This document shows, piece by piece, positions 28,579 to 40,739 of a DNA stretch of 64,000 nucleotides; the first letter of the stretch is position 1, and every line of letters starts with the position of its first letter. Made by a program: the position numbers and the translations under genes. The DNA is from Marinobacter sediminum. GTDB taxonomy: Bacteria > Pseudomonadota > Gammaproteobacteria > Pseudomonadales > Oleiphilaceae. Below the pieces are notes generated by a model. That model did not search any database. It was not told where the DNA came from and saw only the letters and a program-made list of their open reading frames with translations. The stretch is taken from the NCBI RefSeq assembly GCF_023657445.1, contig NZ_JAGTWY010000001.1, forward strand, positions 2,046,001 to 2,110,000. Direction: 5' to 3'.

Positions 28579-29124
28579 TCATTGACCAAGCATACGGCGG
28601 AGTGTGTTATCACGATCAATCAGGTGGTGCTTGAGGGCACCGGCGGCATGAACCGCCGCAAGCACTATCAACGCCCATGTCGCCCAATAGTGGACCTCGC
28701 CTGCGGTATCCTCCATCCCTTTTATCTGACCGGTAACCGAAGGCACTTCAAACCAGCCAAAAACGCTTATGGCAGAACCATCGGCAGTGGAAATCAGGTA
28801 ACCGCTAACCATCGCAACAAACAGTAGAATATAGAGTAGCCCGTGGGCCGCCTGGGCACTGAGTACTTCCCAACGCTTGTGGCCCGGAACGGGATCCGGG
28901 TTTTTATTAGCGCCACGCCAACACACCCTGACAACCATCAATCCAAACAACAGGATTCCAATGCTTCGGTGAATATCTGGCCCCTGCTTGTACCAGTCGT
29001 GGTAGTACGTCAGGTCCACCATCCAGAAACCGAGGGCAAACATCCCAATGACAACGACCGCCATAAACCAGTGCATGGCGACAGCAACAAAACCATAGCT
29101 GAATGAGGAATTACGGAACTTCAT
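28579..29124 (-). CDS. Cytochrome b561 (YceJ/CybB type)
   Basis: This is a 181-residue diheme-type inner-membrane cytochrome with four helices. Heme-ligand histidines are placed as in the family: MHWFMAV in helix 1, DIHRSIG in helix 2, AAHGLLY in helix 3 and VHYWATWALIVLAAVHAAGALKHH at the end. The family moves electrons between the ubiquinol pool and periplasmic partners. The adjacent YceI protein binds ubiquinone-like lipids, so the two probably act together. Confidence 0.92.
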   Translation of the reverse strand: MKFRNSSFSYGFVAVAMHWFMAVVVIGMFALGFWMVDLTYYHDWYKQGPDIHRSIGILLFGLMVVRVCWRGANKNPDPVPGHKRWEVLSAQAAHGLLYILLFVAMVSGYLISTADGSAISVFGWFEVPSVTGQIKGMEDTAGEVHYWATWALIVLAAVHAAGALKHHLIDRDNTLRRMLGQ

Positions 29125-29361
29125 ACCGACAAATGACCTCGCTCCCTGTCATTGAACAATCAGCAAAGTGTAGAAACTCCGCTCCCTGAAAAAAAACGAA
29201 ATGTTTTGCTCTCCAACATCAGAATTTCTGACCATAACCCCGGGAAGTATGCCTTTGGTCGCATACGGGTTTTACGGATTGTTCAAAATTATAACAACGA
29301 TAAACTCTATACATATCTGGTAGCCCTGTCACAGGGCCTCATTGAATGAGAGGAGAAAGAC

Positions 29362-29409
29362 ATGGAATTCGAATTTGACGAAAGCGTTGTCGTCCCCAGC
29401 AACAATTGA
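29362..29409 (+). CDS. Fifteen-codon mini-ORF with strong ribosome site, possible leader peptide
   Basis: An ATG follows GAGGAGAAAGAC, an excellent ribosome site at normal spacing, and opens a frame for MEFEFDESVVVPSNN. Eight nt before the ribosome site is a hairpin (29323-29337). Eight nt after the stop is a 7-bp GC hairpin (29417-29423 with 29427-29433). The peptide has an acidic start and no membrane segment. It could be a leader peptide, a tiny regulatory protein or the start of a broken gene. The next gene (29650) encodes an EAL protein with a poor ribosome site, so a leader role is conceivable. Confidence 0.35.
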   Translation: MEFEFDESVVVPSNN

Positions 29410-29416
29410 TTCTCTG

Positions 29417-29433
29417 GCGGCCCGCCGGGCCGC
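29417..29433 (+). other. GC-rich hairpin after the mini-ORF
   Basis: GCGGCCC at 29417-29423 pairs exactly with GGGCCGC at 29427-29433, with GCC as the loop. It starts 8 nt past the mini-ORF stop codon. Only a short, mixed T stretch follows, so it is a weak terminator or attenuator. Confidence 0.4.
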
Positions 29434-29649
29434 TGAGCTTTAACTTCCCGTCTCTTGCCCCCCAAAAAGACGCAGACAGTCCCATATTTCGACATGAAAC
29501 AGTGGTAAAAATTCCGGTTTTTTGGCACTCTTCGGACATAAATCGACAGGACCACCTCCGCCAGGAGCCGCACCTGTGCTGATTGCAGACAATTCGGCCG
29601 TCCCGTCTGAGGCGCTCCGATGGGTTCGTTCAACCAATCAGAATAATAT

Positions 29650-30945
29650 ATGTCAAAAACCCTCCCCGAAAAGCTGTCGGCCCCCGAGCTTGACTTGCTT
29701 TCTCCTATGCTTAACAAGGAGGGTGACTCGTGGACGGCTGATTTCCAGGGACTCAAGCTCCGAACGGCACTTCAACCGATTTACAGCATTTCTCACAAGC
29801 GAATTGTGGGCTACGAAGCTCTGATCCGGGCGTTCGACACTGATAATTCAGCGGTTCTGCCACTCCACCTTTTCGAACTGCCCTCGTCCGATGCAGAGAA
29901 CCTCCTGCTCGATCGTCTGTGCCGATACCTTCATATTCGAAACTACAGCGACATCAGCGACCAGCTAAACTGGCTGTTTCTGAACGTTTCACCGCGTGTC
30001 GTCACCAGCGGAAGTCAGGCGGATTCGTTTTTCGGACAATTGCTGGAAAAGACGGGATTGCCTCCACACCGGATCGTGATGGAAATTGTCGAACAGCCCA
30101 CCGATGATGCCGAGAGACTGAGAGAGACCGTCGCCTACTACAAGAAGCTCGGCTGCCTGACAGCGATCGATGATTTCGGCGCCGGGCACTCCAATTTCGA
30201 GCGCATCTGGAACCTGTCGCCGGACATCGTCAAGCTGGATCGCACTCTGCTGACACGGGCCACGGAAGACCACAAAGCGAGACAGATACTCAATGGCATC
30301 GCTTCTCTCCTGCATCAGTCAGGCTGTCTGGTGCTGCTTGAAGGGGTTGAAACCCGCGACCAGGCCATGATTGCCATTGATGCGGGTGTGGACTTCGTTC
30401 AGGGATTTTTCTTTAAAAAACCAAGCATTGACTTGGGTCAGCTGGGACATGCCCCGGCGGATCTGGACGAACTTCTTCGGGAATACAAGACCCGAAACAA
30501 GGTAACTCAGGATCCCACACGGCAACTTGTAGAATTTTTTACCGGCATATTCCAGGATGCTGTGGACAGGCTTTGCGGCGGGTCAGATATGGGCCAGGCA
30601 TGCGTGGAAATCCTGAATCATCCAGCTGTCTCGCGTTGCTACCTGGTGGACAGTAAAGGAATTCAGATTGACGACACCCTGATTTCCGACGCCGGAATAC
30701 GGACCCTCGACCCTCGCTTCAAACCACTGGAGAGCACAACGAGTGCTGACTGGTTCCGCCAGACATACCTGCGACAGGCTCTGGCCCAGCCGGAAAGCCT
30801 GCATGTAACGGCCCCTTACCTGTGTGTGACCGGCGCCTATATGTGTGTCACTCTGTCCCGGGGCTATTACCACAACGGTGAACTCAGGGTGCTGTGCTGC
30901 GATATTCTCGCAAACCCGTCGCCCTACTCGCTTAGCCAGGGCTGA
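29650..30945 (+). CDS. EAL-domain cyclic-di-GMP phosphodiesterase with C-terminal sensor domain
   Basis: This 431-residue soluble protein begins with an EAL domain (about residues 35-270) that keeps the catalytic set: YEALIRAF, NVSP, MEIVEQ, DDFGAGHSN, VKLDR, EGVET and QGFFF. It should therefore hydrolyse cyclic-di-GMP to pGpG. The C-terminal 150 residues (YLVDSKGIQIDD ... YMCVTLSRGYY) look like a PDC/Cache-type sensor without membrane segments. The ribosome site is poor. The gene ends inside the convergent SLC13 gene by 14 nt. It contrasts with the inactive FimX in the same window. Confidence 0.88.
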   Translation: MSKTLPEKLSAPELDLLSPMLNKEGDSWTADFQGLKLRTALQPIYSISHKRIVGYEALIRAFDTDNSAVLPLHLFELPSSDAENLLLDRLCRYLHIRNYSDISDQLNWLFLNVSPRVVTSGSQADSFFGQLLEKTGLPPHRIVMEIVEQPTDDAERLRETVAYYKKLGCLTAIDDFGAGHSNFERIWNLSPDIVKLDRTLLTRATEDHKARQILNGIASLLHQSGCLVLLEGVETRDQAMIAIDAGVDFVQGFFFKKPSIDLGQLGHAPADLDELLREYKTRNKVTQDPTRQLVEFFTGIFQDAVDRLCGGSDMGQACVEILNHPAVSRCYLVDSKGIQIDDTLISDAGIRTLDPRFKPLESTTSADWFRQTYLRQALAQPESLHVTAPYLCVTGAYMCVTLSRGYYHNGELRVLCCDILANPSPYSLSQG

Positions 30946-32707
30946 TTCCGTATACCACCGAAATAACCGACACAGTGACGGCGCCGATAAAGACATTCAT
31001 CGGCAGACCGACGCGTACGAAGTCTCCAAACCGGTACCCTCCTGGTCCGAATACCATCATATTGGTCTGATAGCCCAGTGGCGTTGCGAAGCTGGCTGAG
31101 GCGGCCATCATCACAGCAATCACGAAAGGTTCCGAGGCCACGCCCATACTTGCTGTCATCGATAGCACCACCGGTATAACGAGCACTGCAGCGGCATTGT
31201 TGGTAATGACTTCGGTCAGGACGGAGACGGCAAAGTATACCAACAGGATAGCCAGCAGAACGTGCCCCTGACTGAGCCCGAGAATACCTTCGGCCATGTA
31301 ATTCGCTGCACCGGTCTCCTGGAGCGCCGCCCCGAGGGCAAAGGAGGCGGCAATGGTCAGGATTACCGGGACATCCACCGCTTTTTGCGCCTGCCCTACG
31401 GAGCAACAGCCTGAAATAATCATCAGAGCCGCACCCAGCAGTGCCGCATTCAGCATGCTCACAACACCACAGGCTGCGAGGCCAACCAGGACAAGCAGGA
31501 TACCCCACGAAAGCCACGCCCGGTCATGGCGCGGCCTTTCCGTTTCCAGATCGTTAATAAGCAGAAAATCCTTGTTATAGCGCTGCCGACTGACGAAGGC
31601 CGGCCGAGCTTCAAGCAACAACACATCCCCGGGCTTCAACCGGATATTGCCCAGATTGCCAGATACCCGCTCCCCTCCGCGCGCCACCGCCAGCACGACC
31701 GCTCCGTAACGATCCCGAAACCGGGCATCACGAATAGTCAGGCCAAGCACATCAGACTGTGGCGACAGGGCCGCCTCCACCAGGCGACGCTCTGCCCGGT
31801 CTTTGCTCAGACTGGGTTCATCTTCGTGTACAGAGGGAACGATGCCGTTAATGCGCAGCAAATCCGAAATGGCCTGAGTGTCGCCGGCGAAGACCAGTCG
31901 ATCCCCTCCCCTCAGGCGCTCTTCCGAGGGAACAGCGGTTACAACACTGCCATCCCGCTCAATTTCAACCAGATAAAGCCGTTCCAGCTCACGTAACCCG
32001 GCCTCACCGACGGTCTTACCCACCAACGGGCCATCGAAGGACACGGCCACTTCGAGGGTAAACTCTCGCATGGATCCAAACTTGTGCTGGTCTTTCCGGT
32101 CTGGCAAAAACCTTGGCATCACCAGCAATATCACCGCAACACCAATAACCGCTACAGGCAGGCCGACAGCGGTAATGGAAAAGATCGAGAAGCCCGGCTC
32201 TCCTGTCAGCTGCTGATATTGGCCATTCACCACCAGATTGGTGCTGGTGCCAATCAGGGTCAGGGTACCGCCGAGAATTGCGGAGTAGCTCAAAGGAATC
32301 ATCAGCTTCGATGGCGCAATACCAATCTTGCGTGACCAGGCATGCACCGCCGGGATCATGGTGGCGACCACTGGCGTGTTATTGAGGAAGCCGCTTAGCA
32401 GAGAGACTGGCAGCGCAATCCTTGCCTGGGCACTGCGAATGGTTTTGGGGTTTCGGAGAAGGTGGTGAACAAGCAGGTCAACACCGCCGGAATGATTGAT
32501 GCCGGCAGCAACCACGAACATGGCAACAACGGTAATCAGACCACTGTTACTGAATCCTGCAAGGGCCTGGTCGGCCGAGACGATACCACTGGCACTGAGC
32601 ACCACAAGCACGCCCATCATCACCATATGGGGTGCAAATCGCCCAACACTCATCAGTATTAGCGCTGTGCCCGCCAGGCCCAGCGCAAACCAGCCTTGCC
32701 AGTCCAT
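30932..32707 (-). CDS. SLC13-family permease with two TrkA-C domains
   Basis: A 591-residue inner-membrane protein. Two blocks of transmembrane helices (about residues 5-190 and 385-585) flank a cytoplasmic insert with two TrkA-C-like domains, one from MREFTLEVAVSFDGPLVGK and one from LGLTIRDARFRDRYGAVVLA. The family motifs NTPVVATMIPA and TSTNLVV in the first half, and TNNAAAVLVIP in the second, are the paired sodium- and anion-binding loops. The substrate is likely a dicarboxylate or sulfate, but this cannot be set from sequence. It follows parE on the same strand. Confidence 0.88.
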   Translation of the reverse strand: MDWQGWFALGLAGTALILMSVGRFAPHMVMMGVLVVLSASGIVSADQALAGFSNSGLITVVAMFVVAAGINHSGGVDLLVHHLLRNPKTIRSAQARIALPVSLLSGFLNNTPVVATMIPAVHAWSRKIGIAPSKLMIPLSYSAILGGTLTLIGTSTNLVVNGQYQQLTGEPGFSIFSITAVGLPVAVIGVAVILLVMPRFLPDRKDQHKFGSMREFTLEVAVSFDGPLVGKTVGEAGLRELERLYLVEIERDGSVVTAVPSEERLRGGDRLVFAGDTQAISDLLRINGIVPSVHEDEPSLSKDRAERRLVEAALSPQSDVLGLTIRDARFRDRYGAVVLAVARGGERVSGNLGNIRLKPGDVLLLEARPAFVSRQRYNKDFLLINDLETERPRHDRAWLSWGILLVLVGLAACGVVSMLNAALLGAALMIISGCCSVGQAQKAVDVPVILTIAASFALGAALQETGAANYMAEGILGLSQGHVLLAILLVYFAVSVLTEVITNNAAAVLVIPVVLSMTASMGVASEPFVIAVMMAASASFATPLGYQTNMMVFGPGGYRFGDFVRVGLPMNVFIGAVTVSVISVVYGISPG

Positions 32708-32802
32708 GTACGGTTCTTCCCGATTACAAAGCTGGCAGGATAACGAGTTTAATGAATACTTAGAAAGAATAAAGGATGCTTTTTATAGTACCTTAAGGAA
32801 TA

Positions 32803-35241
<2,439 letters not shown>

Positions 35242-35245
<4 letters not shown>

Positions 35246-37914
35246 GGTCGGGCAACAGCCTTCTGGTTAGCGCTATCAGCATCTGGTGACAGTAACCGGT
35301 ATCCCCTGAAATCGGGCCTCGGTAACTGACCAGGAGAGGCAGCGGAAATGGACGGTCGGGCGTAACTGGTTGTCATGCGAACGCCCTCAACGGACTGACC
35401 TGCCTCAATCAAAATTTCTTCCCGGAGCCCCGCAACGGGGTATTCGGCGCAGGCTTCACCTGCGTGGCAAATCAGTCCGTCGTTATCCAGGTCGGTTCCC
35501 GCAACCAGAATATAGTTCCCTGGCGGAACCTCATTGAGTGATCGTGGCTCCACGCCGTCATCAGGCACAAAAGCAAATGGGTACTGGCCGTCTTCTGCGA
35601 CCACGCTCACCTGGGCCACAGTGTTGTAGAAATCCCCCTCAGGATCGGGATCGACCAGAAGAACGAAATGCCGGCCGGCATTCCGGGCCTGCTGATCGGT
35701 CACTTGCTGCCCCACTACCGGAATCTCAAGAGTACGGGGCTGGTCGCTGGTGTACTCCACAGAGATGGTGGCTCGCTCGGAAATGCCAGGTTCCAGAGCA
35801 TCCGGGTCGAGGGTCATTGCAACCTCAAAAGTCGTGCCGGTGTCACCAGGCGAAGGGGCCGCATCGAGGATTAGCCAATCAGGGGGGACCGATACTGAAT
35901 CGATGGTAATATTACCGGGATCTGCGCCATAGACCTCCAGAGCAACGACTGCAGAGAGCACGCCTTCAGACGATAAAGTCACGATTGCGGGCGTTGCCGT
36001 GAGAATGTCCGGAATAACAGCACTGGAGGCGGCCAGAACCGATTTACCGGCATCCATCAATCCCCACCCGAGCCGGGTTGTCCGGGGGCATGGCTCCGCA
36101 TCACACGTCGCTACTGTCAAATCCCCAGCCATCAGTAACGCATTGATGTCAGCATAACCGAGCGCCGGATTCAGGTTCTTCATCAACGCCACCACCGCAG
36201 ATACGTGGGGGGCAGCCATGGAAGTGCCCTGCAGACCGATATATGTCTCTCGAAGAGTTCCGTCAATTACGCTGGCACTGGTGCTGACGACCAGATCACC
36301 GCGGCCATCCGCGTTGCCGTCACGACTGGCGTCACCCCCCGGCGCAGCCAAATCGACCCAGCTGCCGAAGTTGGAATAGGAAGACAACTCCCCTGCACCA
36401 TCAACAGCACTAACTGCAAATACATTGTTGAAAGCGGCCGGATAGGAGGGAACATCTGTCGCGGAGTTACCGGCCGCTGCGACAAAAATGACTCCGCGGT
36501 TTGTTGCCACGTTGATGGCATCCTGCAAGGACTGGATATAGGGCAAACCACCAAGGCTCAGATTGACGATATCCGCCAGAGGCGACCCGTTTTCAGGCCC
36601 GGCAACCCACTGCAGAGCCCGGAGCAGGTCGGACGACGAACCGCTACCGCCCTCACCCAGAACCCTAACGGGCAGCATTGTGGAGTGATAGGCGACACCA
36701 GCTCCACCAGAGTTATTCACCACAGAGGAAACGGTACCGGAAACATGGGTACCATGATAAACACTACTCCCCACATCATTTCCTGGATCCGTTGGATCAT
36801 TGTCTGGCCCGGGAACACCATCATTATCAAACTCTGCGGAGACAAAATCGGTACCCGCTGGCAACTGCGGGGGAACGTTAGCCAAAATGTCGCTATGCCA
36901 GCCCTGGGAGCTGGAAAACAACCCGGTATCCATGACCGCAACCGTAACGCCCGCACCTCCTTCAGTAGCAAATTGCCAGGCCGTCGGAGCATTCAACAAA
37001 CCATAGTGCCATTGCTGTTCCGGATAAAGGGGCTCATCCAGGGGTGTTTCCATCGTCAGCATCCGGTAGTTCGGCGTCGCGGAAATTAATTCCGGCTCTT
37101 TCTTCAGCCCCCGAATCCAGTTCAGCGTCGCTGACTTCCCATTCGGCGCGCCAAGCGTGGATTGAACTCGCGACTGTATCTGCCAGACCCCCGGAGCCAG
37201 CTCCTGTTTGAGCTCAACACTGTTTAGGGCCGTTAGTGATTGCGCAGACACTCTACCGGAGCCATTCTGAAAAGCCACAATGGCCTCGCCTTCAACAAAA
37301 TCATAATCAGCCCAGCGGAACGACAGGCCATTGACGGTGTCGGCTACCGACGTGGAAAGGATATAGAGCATGGGATTTACGCCGACGGCCTCAACCAGAA
37401 CCGAGTATGTCCCGTCAGCGGCGGTATCAGGCAGTGAAACGCTTACCTGGTTCGTCTGGCTCGTAGTGGAAGCCGAGGCGATGACACCATTATCATCCAA
37501 CAGGGACAAGCTCAGAGACGAAACGCCCTCACGGGTAGCAAAGGCCTGCAAAGAAACTGTCTGGCCCGCAAGCAGGCGCATGGCAAACTCATCGTCCGGA
37601 TCCGCAAAGTAACTGGCGTCTGCCAATCCGTTTATGGCCGGGTAGCTGTCCGCTGAAGCACTGACATAACCGGCCAGGATATATTCCTGAGGTAAAAGCT
37701 GAGAATTGCCAAGTGGTGCTCCAGTTAACGCCAGCACATCAGCACTGTCACTATCCACCCGGGTTCCGCTTTCAATATCAATGAGACCGGACAGGGCAAA
37801 GTCGACAGAGTCGACATCACCACCAGAGCCACCACCACACCCGGCTAGAGCCGCGAAGATGCTGGCGGCGCCTACCACTCTGAGGGCTATTTTTTTGCCT
37901 GATTTTGCCCGCAT
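35242..37914 (-). CDS. Lipoprotein subtilisin-like serine protease (S8 family)
   Basis: This 890-residue exported protease has a lipobox LAGC followed by GGGSGG, then an N-terminal extension of about 300 residues. Next comes the S8 domain with Asp329 (AVMDTGLF), His387 (YHGTHVSG) and Ser565 (QGTSMAAPHV). About 250 further residues of beta-rich domains follow. I prefer the ATG at 37914 because GGGGA lies 9 nt before it; the ATG 9 nt upstream has no usable spacing. It begins the subtilase-PrcB unit. The surface anchor and the partner suggest envelope-linked proteolysis. Confidence 0.88.
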
Positions 37915-38015
37915 GTTCAACATTCCCCGCGCTTTGACAAAGCATACATCAACCTGTCACCCGGTTTATTTACCGAGTGTTAACCAATACGCCAAGCCTC
38001 CAGCCCCGGATGGTA

Positions 38016-38049
38016 AAAGCCGCCGGCAGGTTATCCGGCCGACGGCTTT
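38016..38049 (-). terminator. Terminator after the TetR gene
   Basis: A 7-bp outer stem (AAAGCCG 38016-38022 with CGGCTTT 38043-38049) with further GC pairing inside is followed on the minus strand by TTTTACC. It should end the TetR transcript before the subtilase gene. Confidence 0.55.
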
Positions 38050-38067
38050 CAGCATATCAATAAAAGG

Positions 38068-38145
38068 TTACAGCGCGTAGAAAAGCATCGGCACAAAGGC
38101 AACCAGTCACAGGGTTGACCCCATGACCGCCAGCGGCAGAATCAT
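38068..38145 (-). pseudogene. Tiny hydrophobic ORF with an in-frame TGA after the TetR gene
   Basis: The TetR stop codon TGATG shares its A with an ATG. From there a 25-codon hydrophobic frame reads [12 protein letters not shown], then TGA, then LVAFVPMLFYAL and TAA. The two halves together look like one membrane helix and the interrupted codon would be TGG (Trp) by one base change. It could be a small membrane protein broken by a nonsense change, or a fortuitous frame. Confidence 0.35.
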
Positions 38146-38765
38146 CAGACGCGCTTCAAGGCCATCATAGCCATGACCTCATCAGTCAGCCCGTCCAGAG
38201 TCAGCCCACCACGCCCGGGCTTATACCAGGTAACCGTCCAGCTCAGGGCACCCGTCAGCATCCGGCGCACCACAAACGGATCTGCTACAAGAGACCCTTC
38301 CTGCTTCAATGACTCCAGAACATCGATCCAGAGCTTCTCGTAGATGTCTCTCAGTTCGAGTACGTCCGCCTGAGATACCTCCGACAGACTCCGCCACTCG
38401 AACACCAGCACCGCCATTGCCTCGCCAGTCTGGCCATTGATGGACTCCAGTTCGGCCCGCACCAACGCCCGCAACTTTTCCCTTGCAGAGCCGGCAGCAT
38501 CCACGGCTGCCTGCATCAGAGCCGTGTTCAGGCGGATGGTCTCCACCATGACAGCCTTCAGGATTTCCTCCTTGGTTCGGAAATGATGAAACAGGCTGCC
38601 CGACTGAATACCAACTGCTGCTGCGAGATCCCTGACAGTTGTACGCTCATAGCCCTTGTCACGGAAAAGGCGGGCTGCTTCTTTCAACAACCGTCCGCGG
38701 GCGCCATTGGGGTCGGAGACAAGGTTTTCAGCGATCAGTGTTTGCAGAATATCGGTTTGATTCAC
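38145..38765 (-). CDS. atuR: TetR-family regulator of the terpene cluster (AtuR-like)
   Basis: This 206-residue protein has a helix-turn-helix at residues about 30-75 ([24 protein letters not shown]), followed by a helical ligand domain ending in [13 protein letters not shown]. The start is GTG at 38765. It is divergent from atuA, with a good palindromic operator in the shared gap, which is how P. aeruginosa AtuR sits and represses the atu operon. The inducer is presumably a pathway acyl-CoA. The name rests on context; the TetR family is certain. Confidence 0.82.
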   Translation of the reverse strand: MNQTDILQTLIAENLVSDPNGARGRLLKEAARLFRDKGYERTTVRDLAAAVGIQSGSLFHHFRTKEEILKAVMVETIRLNTALMQAAVDAAGSAREKLRALVRAELESINGQTGEAMAVLVFEWRSLSEVSQADVLELRDIYEKLWIDVLESLKQEGSLVADPFVVRRMLTGALSWTVTWYKPGRGGLTLDGLTDEVMAMMALKRV

Positions 38766-38824
38766 GGAGGTTTCCAGCAGTCGAAACAGACCAATAATAC
38801 TACCTCACATTCCCCTGTTTACAA

Positions 38825-38842
38825 ACCAAGCGCTTGCTTGGT
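38825..38842. promoter_or_regulatory. Candidate AtuR operator
   Basis: ACCAAGC-GCTT-GCTTGGT is a perfect 7-bp inverted repeat with a 4-nt centre that itself contains the palindrome CAAGCGCTTG. It lies between the divergent TetR gene and atuA, about 77 nt before the atuA start. The size and symmetry match typical TetR-family operators. Confidence 0.6.
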
Positions 38843-38918
38843 ATTGTCATTTTATCTTAGAGCACCGTGCCGATCAGTCACACCTCAGGCCGGCGAAAGA
38901 ACAACAAGGCAAACAGAG

Positions 38919-40739
38919 ATGGTAGATTCCGACAACAATACCGCGTCACCCATCCGTATCGGCTGTTCAGCCGCTTTCTGGGGTGATACCGAAACTGCGG
39001 CAGCGCAACTGATCCGCAAGGGCAACATTGACTACCTGGTGGCGGACTACCTGGCCGAGATCACCATGTCCATTCTCGCTGGACAAAAAATGAAGGATCC
39101 ATCTCAGGGCTATGCCCGGGATTTCGTGCAGACCGTCATGGGCCCTCTGCTCACGGAGATTAAAGAGAAAGGGATCCGGGTTCTGGCCAATGCCGGCGGC
39201 GTGAATCCCATAGCCTGCCGCGATGCGCTCCAGGCACTTTGCGAGAAGGCGGGCGTTGATATGAAGATCGCCCTGGTTCTGGGCGACGATGTGCTGGCGA
39301 AAAAGAAGAAACTTGGCGATGCAGGCGTTATCGAAATGTCCACGGGCCAGCCCATGCCACCGATGATGGTCAGCCTGAACGCCTACCTGGGGGCTCCCGG
39401 GCTGGTAGCCGCCCTGGAGCAGGGTGCGGACATCGTGATCACCGGTCGTGTGGCTGACAGCGCGCTGGTGCTGGCACCACTTGTCCACGAATTCGGCTGG
39501 AACTGGAAAGACTATGACAAGCTGGCTCAGGGCAGCCTCGCCGGTCACCTGCTTGAATGCGGTGTGCAATCTACCGGCGGCAACTTTACCGACTGGGAAG
39601 AGGTGGCTGATGGTTATGCCGATATGGGATTCCCGATTGCCGAAGTCAGCGAAAACGGTGATTTTATTCTCACCAAACCGGAAAATACCGGCGGCCAGGT
39701 AACCCGGGGCACGGTGGCAGAACAACTGGTCTATGAGATCGGCGATCCCCGGGCGTATCTGTTGCCGGACGTTACCTGTGACTTCACTGGCGTTTCACTG
39801 GAGGAGACCGGAAGCGACCAGGTTTCTGTCCGGGGTGCGAAGGGGTTGCCGCCCACCAACAGTTACAAGGTTTCGGGCACCTGGCCCGACGGTTTCAAGT
39901 GCACGGTTACCTTCCTGCTGGCTGGTATGAATGCCCCGGCCAAGGCACAGAAAGTTGCCAACGCCATCCTGACGAAAACATCCCGACTGTTCAGTGAACG
40001 GGGCCTGCCCGACTACTCCGAAACCAGCGTCGAGCTGCTCGGCACTGAAGCCACCTATGGCCACCACAGCCGAATGCACGATTGCCGGGAGGTCGTGGTC
40101 AAGATCAGTACCGCACACCCGAAGAAAGAGGCGCTGGTACTGTTTTCCCGTGAAATAGCCCAGGCCGCCACTGGCATGGCGCCAGGCATCACCGGCATCG
40201 TTGGTGGCCGGCCCACCGTGTGGCCCAAGATCCGACTGTATTCTTGCCTCGTGCCTAAAGCCGAGGTGGCCGTATCCATGGATCTGGCGGGCGAAAAGCA
40301 GCCGGTTACCGTCGCACTCGACGGTGGCTTTGACGCAGCCCAGCTTACTGCAGAGCCAGACGTACCGGAAAAACCGGAAACCGATACCACCGTTCCGCTG
40401 GTCAACCTGGCCTGGGCCCGCAGCGGGGACAAAGGCGACCACACCAACATCGGTGTCATTGCCCGCCACCCGGACTTTGTACCATTTCTGGAAGCGGCTC
40501 TTACCGAGGCGGCCGTCACCGAGTGGATGGCCCATACCCTGAATCCGGAGACTGGCAAGGTCACTCGCTGGGCAATGCCGGGCCTTCATGCTTTCAATTA
40601 CCTGCTGGAACACAGCCTCGGTGGCGGCGGCGTCGCCAGCCTGCGCATTGATCCTCAGGGCAAGGCTTTTGCCCAGCAGCTTCTCGAATTCCCCGTTCCC
40701 ATCAGCCAGGCCGTTTTGGAGAAAGGACAGCAGTCATGA
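38919..40739 (+). CDS. atuA: Acyclic terpene utilization protein AtuA (DUF1446)
   Basis: This 606-residue protein starts [20 protein letters not shown] and belongs to the AtuA/DUF1446 family, with a motif-rich core ([41 protein letters not shown]). Its C-terminal 100 residues ([20 protein letters not shown]) look like the small AtuA-partner domain fused on. Its reaction is not established, but the gene is required for citronellol and geraniol growth in P. aeruginosa. I placed the start at 38919 because the longer frame runs through the operator. It overlaps atuB by 4 nt. Confidence 0.9.
   Translation: MVDSDNNTASPIRIGCSAAFWGDTETAAAQLIRKGNIDYLVADYLAEITMSILAGQKMKDPSQGYARDFVQTVMGPLLTEIKEKGIRVLANAGGVNPIACRDALQALCEKAGVDMKIALVLGDDVLAKKKKLGDAGVIEMSTGQPMPPMMVSLNAYLGAPGLVAALEQGADIVITGRVADSALVLAPLVHEFGWNWKDYDKLAQGSLAGHLLECGVQSTGGNFTDWEEVADGYADMGFPIAEVSENGDFILTKPENTGGQVTRGTVAEQLVYEIGDPRAYLLPDVTCDFTGVSLEETGSDQVSVRGAKGLPPTNSYKVSGTWPDGFKCTVTFLLAGMNAPAKAQKVANAILTKTSRLFSERGLPDYSETSVELLGTEATYGHHSRMHDCREVVVKISTAHPKKEALVLFSREIAQAATGMAPGITGIVGGRPTVWPKIRLYSCLVPKAEVAVSMDLAGEKQPVTVALDGGFDAAQLTAEPDVPEKPETDTTVPLVNLAWARSGDKGDHTNIGVIARHPDFVPFLEAALTEAAVTEWMAHTLNPETGKVTRWAMPGLHAFNYLLEHSLGGGGVASLRIDPQGKAFAQQLLEFPVPISQAVLEKGQQS

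Larger units (their letters stand above)
29125..29649. other. 525-bp region with a mini-ORF and two hairpins, no standard gene
   Basis: This gap between cytochrome b561 and the EAL gene has a 65-codon TTG-started frame (29152-29349) without a ribosome site, which I do not accept as a gene. It then holds a hairpin GCCCTG-TCA-CAGGGC (29323-29337), the 15-codon mini-ORF listed separately and a GC hairpin just after it. From 29440 to 29640 I see no gene, only a 70-codon open stretch (29379-29589) with no good start. Confidence 0.6.

Noticed and set aside
29152..29349. 65-codon frame starting at TTG before the mini-ORF
   Set aside because: It has no ribosome site, no recognised family and mixed composition. 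It may be part of the leader of the mini-ORF.
38967..39725. 252-codon frame opposite atuA
   Set aside because: AtuA on the other strand is clearly coding; the antisense frame shows only composition-driven openness.
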